Shown here piece after piece: positions 44,501 to 56,500 of a stretch of DNA of 64,000 nucleotides; position 1 is the first letter of the stretch, and every line of letters starts with the position of its first letter. Under the pieces are notes generated by a model. That model saw only the letters and a program-made list of their open reading frames with translations. It had not been told where the DNA came from and searched no databases. A program made the position numbers and the translations under genes. Where the stretch lies: positions 81,690,324 through 81,754,323 of the forward strand of contig CP136061.1 of assembly GCA_032622095.1 (NCBI GenBank), read 5' to 3'. This DNA comes from Siphonodentalium dalli. Taxonomy: Eukaryota > Mollusca > Scaphopoda > Gadilida > Siphonodentaliidae.

Positions 44501-47500
44501 ATAGGTTTGGAAGAAAATATTTACACACACACGCATTTGAGTTATGGAACACGAATGCAGCATGGGTTGGTTGAAATTAAGTCATGTGATGTCACACGCA
44601 GACCCCTGCTTGCTCATATTGTGTTGACGCAACTTGCAATGAGAGAAACGTTGGAAATGGGTGATAAATGATCTGCCAGTTAATTTGGTTGACTTTAAAT
44701 ATAAGTAATGCATCTCTTGGACAATCAGAAGGCGTGTTTCAGCGACAAATATTCAATTTGAATTACAATAGCATATAAAATATAGCTGAAATGACTGCAC
44801 TAATTAACAAAATGGTAACAATTTCAAATTAAAAATTCACACTTTACATGAGGGTATAAAACACATGTGCATGATGCATGTGTGCTAAAGGATACACATT
44901 CCTGAACGCTATTCTGATATGAGTGATGGATTGAGGTATTATCGTGAATCCAAGCATCTGGGTTCTTGGAGACTGGAAGATATAAACAAAATATTGAAAA
45001 AACATAAATTCATCGAACATCAAAAAACATTTATATTATGGAAACAACGAAGTTGTATTCTTCAATGAGCATCCTATATACAATTTTTCATCGTTATTTA
45101 TGTACTGGTCAACCAGGTTGTGAAATTAAAGGTTAAATGTGCATCTCGAACATATTTATGACTTTCCATAAATAAATCAATTTATAAATACCGCACAACT
45201 GCAAAAGTTGTCTCATGCAAGGTGCAAATCTAGTTGGATAGCCGGCTATTACATTCACAGGGTCGAAGGGAGATAAATCTAGCTCGATAGACCGGCTATT
45301 ACATTCACAGGGTCGAAGGGAGATAAATCTAGCTCGATAGACCGGCTATTAGATTCACAGGGCCAAAGGGAGATAAATCTAGCTGGATAGACCGGCTATT
45401 ACATTCACAGGGACGAAGGGAGATAAATCTAGCTCGATAGACCGGCTATTAGATTCACAGGGCCGAAGGGAGATAAATCTAGCTGAATAGACCGGCTATT
45501 ACATTCACAGGGACGAATGGAGATAAATCTAGCTCGATAGACCGGCTATTAGATTCACAGGGCCGAAGGGAGATAAATCTAGCTCGATAGACCGGCTATT
45601 AGATTCACAGGGCCGAAGGGAGATAAATCTAACTCGATAGACCGGCTATTACATTCAGAGCCAAAGGGAGATCATTTGGCAATGTTATGGTTGTAAAATG
45701 GTCATGATGGCTGGCATTTTGAGTCTTATTATGTAAAGCTTTGATAATAAGGACCACAATATCGGTGGACGAAGTAAATCAGTCCAGCAAAATGGCGAAT
45801 TACTTCATTTCAGAGGTACCAGATCCTGAAGATGCAGAATCACAGATACTTTTAACGTAGCGTCATATAATATTTCATTGCACCAGTAAAACTCTGTTAA
45901 TACTCTAGGGAACACCCTGAAACAGAGACAAATCCAGGGCTGTTTTGATACCTGTTACAGGTTTGGGCACCCAAACTCTGGAGGCCCAAATTTCCCCCAA
46001 TTCCAAGTGGATAGTTGGATTTTCCATATTTTCAAGGAATTTTTCTATAATTCAACAGCATGTAATGCAAATCATCAATCTGGAGATATAGTTTATTATA
46101 TAGAGCCTTTATTTGCACAATCAAGTGTCCAGTACGAAATATTTTAACATCCCAATTTATATAGGGACATCCTCAAATACATAACAAGTGTCCCCAAAAA
46201 ATCTCTGGATTCTTCCCTGCCCTGAAAAGTGGAAATAATACTCTAGGGAACGCCCTGTAATGTGGTAATAATACACAATAATTTAATTTAACAAAATAGA
46301 ACAGAAGCGAATAATAATACTCACTGTTCCTGTTCCCCGAAGTGGAGCTTGAGCAAGCTTACTGATTGACATCATAGGTGCCCATGTCTCGTGAAGCAAC
46401 TACAAATAATGGATATCAGGTTAACATGATACCAGCCAGCTTACTGATTGACATCATAGGTGCCCATGTCTCGTGAAGCAACTACAAATAATGGATATCA
46501 GGTTAACATGATACCAGCCAGCTTACTGATTGACATCATAGGTGCCCATGTCTCGTGAAGCAACTACAAATAATGGATATCAGGTTAACATGATACCAGC
46601 CAGCTTACTGATTGACATCATAGGTGCCCATGTCTCGTGAAGCAACTACAAATAATGGATATCAGGTTAACATGATACCAGCCAGCTTACTGATTGACAT
46701 CATAGGTGCCCATGTCTCGTGGAGCAACTACAAATAATGGATATCAGGTTAACATGATACCAGCCAGCTTACTGATTGACATCATAGGTGCCCATGTCTC
46801 GTGAAGCAACTACAAATAATGGATATCAGGTTAACATGATACCAGCCAGCTTACTGATTGACATCATAGGTGCCCATGTCTCGTGAAGCAACTACAAATA
46901 ATGGATATCAGGTTAACATGATACCAGCCAGCTTACTGATTGACATCATAGGTGCCCATGTCTCGTGGAGCAACTACAAATAATGGATATCAGGTTAACA
47001 TGATACCAGCCAGCTTACTGATTGACATCATAGGTGCCCATGTCTCGTGGAGCAACTACAAATAATGGATATCAGGTTAACATGATACCAGCCAGCTTAC
47101 TGATTGACATCATAGGTGCCCATGTCTCGTGAAGCAACTACAAATAATGGATATCAGGTTAACATGATATCAGCTAGCTTACTGATTGACATCATAGGTG
47201 CCCATGTCTCGTGAAGCAACTACAAACTTGGAGAGGATGTAATGTCATACATTTTATACAGTCAATGGTGCGATAAGTAATGCAGAAAGTTGAAACTGAT
47301 TAAGTAATACTAGAGGTCAACCCGGAGAGCCATATGAAGTTTGATATCAATCGGATGTAAAATGTTGGGTGTCCGAAGGAATTAGTCGTGCAAAGAATAA
47401 ATTACAAGATGACTGCCAGCAGCCATGTTTTTAATAAAACAAAAGTCAATTGTTGTAACAATATAGAGATCCGAAACCTAAAAATGAACGTATTGTATGT

Positions 47501-50500
47501 GAAGTTCGTTAATACACCAGAGACGCTCTCCTGAGGACTCCATTTGCTGGCTATTATTTTATGATTCCCAACATTTTAAATACCTATTTTCGGCTTGGTC
47601 TTAGTAAACATTTTCCAAATTATATAATTTACGCTTCCTAATGTTATCCAGCTATGCTGACAATCAAACATAAAAATTATTATTTTGTAGACTGTACTGT
47701 AGCAGTATAATGTTCGCAAACTATGCTAAAAACCACTTGTAAAGAGCGTTCCATTTGCAAATGCATTTTATATACACTTATCTCTATACAATTCATATTA
47801 TATTTGGGTCATTTTTCCAGTTTAATCTCTTCATACACTGATAATGAAATTCGGGGTCCAGCCCTATATATGTAACAGTCCTCAATTCATAATGTTGTTA
47901 TCCCTTATTAATTGTAAGTGCATTACAATTCGTGCAATTATGTACGATATGAACATAGCTGTGATACACCACTAAATTTATCATCTGGCAGTACAGCCAA
48001 TGCAAATTATTAAGCATACACTTCTATTTACAAATAAGAAATTTTCCCAGTAGTACAATCAGGAAAGTCTATGTGTACATTTTTTACAATAATTCGTGTA
48101 TAGTATCATTTTTGTGTGTATCGCTTGGTGTGTGGCCCTCGTGGTATTTCTATCCCTAAGATTTAAACTTGCTGAACGGTTTGACTGGTACGCTGCCGTT
48201 CTATACTTATTCTATATTTATGTTGACATTCAAAATTGTCCGTGTGGCGCTTCGGAATGTGTACCTAGGGTTATTACACACCTCTGTCCCCCTGGATCTC
48301 TATATTGTTACAACAAATTAGTCGTGCAAAGAATAAATTACAAGATGACTGCCAGCAGCCATGTTTTTAATAAAAAAAAAATTAAATTTTGATAGCTCCC
48401 ATCAAGAGGTGATCCTAAACATATCTGTAATTATTTTTCTAAAACATTTCTTTGATAAATGTGGGCTGCTGGGTGTGCCAATGAAATTAAATGTAAATTT
48501 CAACATGGCTGCTGGCGGCCATGTTTTAAGTTCCAAAAATAAAATACCTCCCATCTAGGTTACCCCAAAAATCCATTTGAAGTTTGGTGATGATCGGATG
48601 AGGAATATGGCCTGTTGGATGTGCCAAAGGAAACTGTTGATGGACAGACACATGGACGGATGGCCAATGGATACCAACCCATGGCAACAGCTCAAACTTG
48701 AGAAGTCAAGTTGAACTAAAAATGTCTAAGGCCAAAAAAAAAAAGTGTTTTGGTTCTCGGGCAATTTTTTTTTCAAATCAATGAGGGAGGGAGGGAGGGT
48801 TTTATTTTTTTATTTTTTTCTGCGCATAGTAAGCATGGACAAAGATACCTTCCTCTGTCTAGTAATAACCAGAAAGGTAGAGGGAACTGTTATGCATATA
48901 AACTCATTTAGTCTTATATAACGAGAGGCCGATCACGATCGGCAGATGTTTAACCCATACCTTGGCGATAGCGATTAGCTATTTTTATAAATTTTATAAA
49001 TCCTTACATCAACCTTTTCATGAGTGCTAAAGTTTCAACAATTCACACTTAATATAGTGATCATGTGAAAAATATTTAGTTATCACATTGTGTCAACAGG
49101 ATTGGCGGAGGATGTTAATATTTTTAAGCAAATAAACCAAATGACCCTCACTATGCAGGTTAGGGGTGTGTTCTTGTCAACTATGCCAAGAACTACATGT
49201 ATAAACATAGTCAATGGAAATATTTGAGTTATCAAATCGGATAGAATAGGGTTAATCTTACCCAAACTAATGAACTGATAAACACAAAATAGTCTATACA
49301 AAGCATGTCATTGGATTTAGAAACCCATACAATAAGTCAGTCTCAAGAATACCAGCACCATTAATATTACCCTGGAGCCCAAATGCAACTGAGGGAATTT
49401 CAAAATAAGACATTTCCTCTAATGATGAATATATAATTGGTGATTTATTGAAACCCTTACTGAACCTGGATCAAAGTGAAAGGGATAATATTATATCTGT
49501 CAATCGCATAATATGTGTCTATGGAATGGTTTAATTTTAATCCCAAATCCATGCAAATCAAAAGTGGATCACCATCAACCTGGACATAATATAGGAGAAT
49601 GATCAAACGAAAAGCTTCAAAACCATATGATGTGTGGAGAGGGTTAATCATTTGCAATGACATCACATCATGGAACTGAGGAATGTGTGGATTAATTTTT
49701 GTCTAAGATAAGACAACAGTGTATGTAGACAACAATGTCTGTAAAACATCCCTACAAATTAAGTAACAATGGACTATTCCAATTTAATATTTTAGAATAG
49801 GTGTCCTATAGTGTTTACATAAACTTTAGTAATGAACCTGTTTCAGCAAAGGGGTTAACTTAATATTGCACAGAAAACAGCACTCCACCAGATAGCCTTC
49901 AATCAATTTGACATTAATATGATAACAAATCCTGCCAGCCAGGAGTACCACTATCAGGCTTTATAGCATGTCCATAGACATAGTGATACTTAACTCATTT
50001 CAATAACACATGGTCTGCCAGATATGTTCTCTTAAAATTCCCAGCAGTAATTATTTGAATTATAAAGGGTCATAACTCTGTTAAAATATATCGGATCAAA
50101 CCCATATTCGAACTCGATCTGTATTTAGGGGTGATAAATTCATATACCAAATTTGGTGCTGATCAGATGAAAAATGTTTTGAGTCATAGCAGCTTGGGTG
50201 AATTCTAAGTAAACATAAGAGTGAAAAGGGTTAATTAAACAATACCAAAAACCATACAGACTAAGAACGTGCTAAGAAAAACCTAGGTAAGAAATATGAG
50301 GCAGATCAGAAGAAATATGTTCAACTTATTGCATTGGATAGCATGTGTGTAAAGGGTTAATTATTTTCTAAACCGATCAACCAATCAATACCAAAAACTA
50401 TACAGATGAGGGGCATGTCATCATAAACCTACATATCAAATATGAACACAATCGGACAAAATATACTTTGGTTATAGCATCGGATTTTTGTTTTTTTAAT

Positions 50501-53500
50501 TTTATTTTCGAAAAAGGGTCATAACTCCTTTAAAATAAATCGGATCAAACCCATATTCGAACTCGATCTGTATTTTGGGCTCTGAAACTCGCATACCAAA
50601 TTTGGTTCCAATCAGATACAAAATGTTTGAGTTATGGCAGAATGCGTTAATTCTAAGTTGAAAAAGGGCCATAACTCTGTAACAAAATCTCGGATCAAAC
50701 CCAAATTCGAACTCGATCTGTATTTTAGGCTGAGAAACCCATATACAAAATTTGGTTTCGATCGGATAGAAAATGTTTGAGTTATCGCATTACTCGTAAA
50801 GTGTCTACGGACAGACAGACGGACGGACAGACAGACGGACAGACGGACCAACGACGAGTGGTCAATCCGGGCAACGACACTATGTTTACCATACTATGGT
50901 ATGGGTAAACATAAAAATGATATTGTACTACCAGTGTATGGCTGGGATCACCTAACAATATATAATGCCCCTGACATTAACTACTGTTATTGTTGTCTAA
51001 AAACTGATACCTCCCCATTCTAATAAGTGATCCTGAATTTAGTCCTGTGCCTTTCAATTGTATAAAGTTACAATTAGTGTAAGTTGTTCACAATGACTAA
51101 TTGTAAGAAGAGCATGAGGATCAGCTAATCATTTTCTTAATTGTAGTCATCTACTTCATGTTGTAAGCCTGCAAGTCACTTTTTAACACATTACATGTTA
51201 GAGCTCAATGCACACTAATATTCAACACATATCTGCTATGGACATGTTGATAAAATAAAAAAATAAATAAAAAAAAATAAAATTCTTTCAAATTTTTGTT
51301 TTCGTAAGTTTTTTTGTCATAACATCAGGCATTGCAATAAAAAGGCCTAATGCGGCCCTTTTTATTCAATGCGGCAGGGCCTGAGAACCAAAATCTTTTT
51401 TTTTTGGGCCTAATAGAATGAAAATTTATATTCTTTGAGATCTATTTCCACCAATTCTCTTATGAACACATCAATGTATGTTTTTAATTGTGTTTACAGT
51501 TTAGACTGCATGGGGCAAATACTGCATAACAAGTTGAATGTTTTTTATGCTCCACCCACCTCACCTATGAAACGGTTGAATGTTTTTTATGCTCCACCCC
51601 ACCATATCTATAAAACAGTTGAGTGTTTTTTATGCTCCCCCATCTCACCTATAAAATGGTTGAATCTCTGTAGATTTTGTTTGTTGGTCTTTTCACAATT
51701 TTTTTTTGAAAACCATGATAAATACTTTATGGTAGGGGTTTAAAACATGGTTAGTCACTCCAAGCCTTGAAATAGTGTGCCTGTCATATGCAGAATGAGG
51801 TCCCCAGAGGGTGAATTTAGTGATGCTACCCCATATAGCGGGTTAGCATCACCAAATTCACCCTCTGGAGACCTCATTCTGCTTACAACTCAGCAGAATG
51901 AGGTCTCCAGAGGGTGAATTTGGTGATGCTAACCCGCTATATGGGGTAGCATCACTAAATTCACCCTCTGGGGACCTCATTCTGCAAATGACAGGCACAC
52001 TATTTCAAGGCTTGGGTGAGTCATTATTGACAATTACCTGAACTGAGTGCGATAATGATTTACTGGTGTTTATATGGTGTTCTAATTCCACTAATAGCGG
52101 GACTTGTGGATTCACAGATGAAGATGCTTCGATTGTTCCTAAGTTCATGCAAAACCTCTTCTTATCCGGCTTCCACTGATAATCAACCTGCAAAATAACA
52201 ACATTAAAGTGATATGAAACACTCCAGTTGGGTGACCAAATAGAAATGAAGCATAATTTTGCTCAAGGTAGTTATTTCTACGAATATTAATTCAAATTTA
52301 AAGCTCACAACGTCATTCTTATATATAATTAAATGCAATTTACTTGACTGGCGAAATCGTTTGCCATAGTTGATCGCCGATTGTTGCATCCCGAATAGAG
52401 ATTTAAATATTTACAATTAAGCGTATTCAGACGATGATTTCTATGGAGTGGTATGGTCGATTGTTTTGAGATTATCGTCGATGTTAGCATAATGCAACAT
52501 TCCCACAGTTGGCATAGGTCCTGGGTACTAACTTGTCAGTTCCACGCACCCGTACAAGTCCATAATATGTCTTTAAATGTGAAGACTTATTGTGCAATTA
52601 TTTCAGAGAATCAAACTAATAGAGCTGAAACGGTTGACCCATTCTTCTAACCGGTTAACCATCGGGGTTAGCCGGATTTCAACCGGTTAACCGCTAATTT
52701 CTAGCGGACTTCTCTCACACTAATTATGTTGACATTATGCCATGCTCCAGGGACAAACCTAAGTGAGAAATAGTAGCTGAAATAAAGACCTTATTCACGG
52801 CATTTAACGATATTCAAAAACACGCATTCACTGTTCTTTTGCTGGCTCTCGTGATGGGGAATGAGCAAGTGAAATTTGTGAATGGCAGGGGGGATCGCTT
52901 ATTTGCCGTGATCAGCATATGTTTGGGCATTATTAAAACGAGTAACAATAGTATGGGTATTGGTAAAACGAGTAACAAAACTATATATTAAAGATCTGTA
53001 ATATATCATTATCATTGGTATATCCTCCAATGAATTATATATATAAAGACAAGAAAGTAATAACTATAGAACAAAAAGGAAGGTCAGTTAGGTCAGACTC
53101 GCAGTCCTATTCAGTATTCGAGCTATTCGTCGGTATCATGATCGCGGACACTAGTGTTGGAAGGTTATAGAATTTACGTTTCAGTTTCGTTTATTTTGGT
53201 AAAAAACCCCCGTTTCGGTTTTAGTATGCAATCACTTAACATATAGAAATTACTGCCAAATTGAGTGTCAATTAGTCCCACAGGCACAACCAGTTACAGA
53301 GTAGAATGGAGCATCAATTTCCTTGATAAAAGGGAAGATCATTGAAGAAATTAAAGACGTTTTGGGTTGCTTCAACTACGATGTCTGTTTGGTCACTCAA
53401 TTGAATTGATCATATTAGATCACAACAGGGAGGAAGAACGGGTAGAGTGAAGACATTGTGCAGGTGATCTCAATCATCAAACTTTGTCGACTTACATAGT

Positions 53501-56500
53501 TTTTATAAACCCCACTGTAAAACAGTTTTAGCATGTCGTGGTGTGATTCCAATTTGAGTCCATGTTGCTTCGTGCAGTATTATCTATTAAGTTACGAAAG
53601 CACGCATTGCCACACAACGCCACTTTTACGTTGTCACTTCCTTGTGTGCATTCAGACTTGATACACAGTGACTGCACACATGCTTTTGTCGGAAGATCAG
53701 AGAAAACTTCAAAGGGTCGGAATTGATTGAAGGTCGCCGACACTTCCAGACAGTTCGAGAATTGCTACTAGGTATCTGATACTACCGCTTGTACCAATTA
53801 ATGCTAGCATTGCACTCTACTATCGGTGACACAGGATTTAGTATTAGTTTTGCATCATTTAACCTAATATTTTGAGGATTATTCACGTTCACATTCAATT
53901 GACAACGGGATGCGGTTACGTCCGGTTCATTTTTTCCTAACCGGTTACATCGCTAACCGGATGCTAACCGGTTATCCGTCTAACCATTTCAGCTCTACAA
54001 ACTAATAAGGCAAATAATCAGGGTTGGTGATTTATTTGATTTAAATCGATTTTTTTGATTTTTTTTCTAATTGTTATGAAAATAATCAATTGTGTAATGT
54101 CTTTGATAAATGAAGGTTCTAACAGGTGTTGCTTATTATATCCAAGGCTGGATTAATCAAAATTCTATTATTATTTATTATTTTTTGTATAACTACATGT
54201 ATGAAGCACAAATATCATGGCAGTACAGATATAGCAACCATGTACTTTAATTGTGCATACACTAGGTCCATGTGAGTTCCAATGTTGTGATATCTCGATA
54301 GGTAGACCTGTGCTTAAAGATTTACTACTAAATTTAGTAAATTTTAGCTGAGAACTGAATATATTTTCAATCACCTTTGCTCCTCAGACTGTGTGACTTG
54401 AGGACATACATGTAATCACACCATATACATGTATCAAGTATGGACATTAGACAACTAGAGTAGTTTAAATGGCAGAGTATATGGTAGAATAACTCGGTTG
54501 GCATTTACATGTATGGCAATCAGAAAAGGAAAGGAAATTTAATAGTGTAATGAGGAGTGCTGAATCTGATTGTAGTTACAAATAAGCGGAACAGGCCGTT
54601 GCTGGAGCAGTAATCATGGTACCATGCAGTATGTCTGTTTCTATAGGGTTGACAATTACTGCACATTTTCATATCTATTATCCAATTTTGTATATTGTTT
54701 AAAGTAAAGTGAAACACTCCGGTAGGGTGATCAAATAGAAATGGAGAATACCTTGCTCAAAGTTGTTATTTTTACAACCATATTATATCCAAATTTACAA
54801 CACAGACCGTCATTCTTATATATTAATTAAATACAGTGACTCTTGATGTCGAAATCATTTTCGTTAGTTTATCACCAATAGTTGCGTCCCGAATTGAGAA
54901 GTAAATATTTACAATTGTGCGTACTTTGGACGATGTTTTCTATGGAGTGGTTTGGTCTATTTGCTTGAGATTTTTGGCGATGTTAGCAGAATGCTACATT
55001 CCTCCAGTTGGCATAGCGCCTGAATACTAACTGATCAGTTTCACCCACACGAACAAGTCCATAATATGTCTTTAATCATAATCATGTTATAGTTAACAAA
55101 AAACCTTGTTAGATATTGCAAGTTCTTGACATTATGCAATCATTTAAAAAAAATTGATTTAAATCAATGATTTTTTTGAAAAAAATCATTGATTTAAATC
55201 TTGATTTAAATCAATGATTTAAATCGCTTGATTTAAATCAGCCAACCCTGCAAATAATGTTCTGTTTCTTAGACCCTTGCCCTTCATGAAAATATGGCCT
55301 GCTGTGTACTGTTTATGCCACACTGACCATAGATTTAGAAAGCCACAATTCAACTTGTGTTTGTAATTTCCCTTCGTTCTATACGATATTATTAAATTAT
55401 TAATTTTGTTTTGCTTAAAGGTACTCAATCCGATCAGACGCTCCTAAATTACTATTTCTTTGGCTTCGGGGGTAAAAAAATATATGATTCGATTCGAGGA
55501 ACCCACCCATCAAAGCTCAGAGTGATCAGATATTGATTTTTGAAGTTGGTTATTTCTCGAGATGTGTAGTAATAATTGGCACAGAAACACGAGGTCAAAC
55601 GGACAAATTGCGGATGAAGATGGATAACTCTAAAATCAAGTGGTAATCCATAATTTTGACCAAGACCACCCTTTTGACGGCGTGTTATTGGGCCACAAAC
55701 AATAGAAATAATAAACTTCAAAAATCAATATCTGATCACTCGGGAGCGTCGACTCGAATCAAATATTTTTTACCCCCAAAGCCAAAGAAATAGTAATTTA
55801 GCAGCGTTTGATCGGATTGAGTACCTTTAAACTGTATGTCTTTGTATTGTAAAGCATCCTTAAAATTGCATTAGCACTTAATCATGAAAAGTAATTTTTC
55901 ACATCCAAAATTGGGATATGTTGGTCACTAAAAGGGGAATGAAAAACTTAATTCATTTTTCACATCCAGAAATGTTTTTTGATAAATAGGGAGTAAACAC
56001 TGCCTGCTGGGAAATGTTGGTCATTAGAAGGGGAATAAAAACAAGCATGCTCAGGCATGCTGGGTAATTTATGGGTAAAAAATAAAAATAAAAATCTGCC
56101 AGCTTGCTCATTTAAAAATTGTGTCTGAGAAAGAGACCTTGTCAGGAATTATGGATAGTTAAAAATAATGTTATTGTTACATAACCAAAAATTTCAACCA
56201 CAGGGATTGTACAATTTCAGAAAACCCAACAACGGAACGACACACAATTATAAATGTTCACTGCGAGTAAGATAAGGTCACTATTCAGCAATAAGACAAA
56301 AATCATTGGATTTAACTGTCCGGAAAAACTTCCATCAATAACATTGATTTCATTTCGATTTTGATTTATTATAATACATTCAATCTTTTGGGAGTTTTAC
56401 AGGCTATTTTTAGAACAGAAACTTCAGGTGTATTCAGAGTGTGGCTCAAGGCAAAATGTCAATTTGATTCAGGTATGGTGCAGGAATAAACCACTTTATC

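Noticed and set aside
48096-48392. 98-residue plus-strand ORF with hydrophobic start
   Set aside because: It lies in a MED14 intron, ends in a dispersed repeat, has no recognisable motif, and no splice structure supports it.
53528-53743. Possible transposase remnant inside the 52.6-kb hAT-like element
   Set aside because: The 71-residue minus-strand ORF shows no hAT dimerisation or RNase H-like motif that I can recognise.
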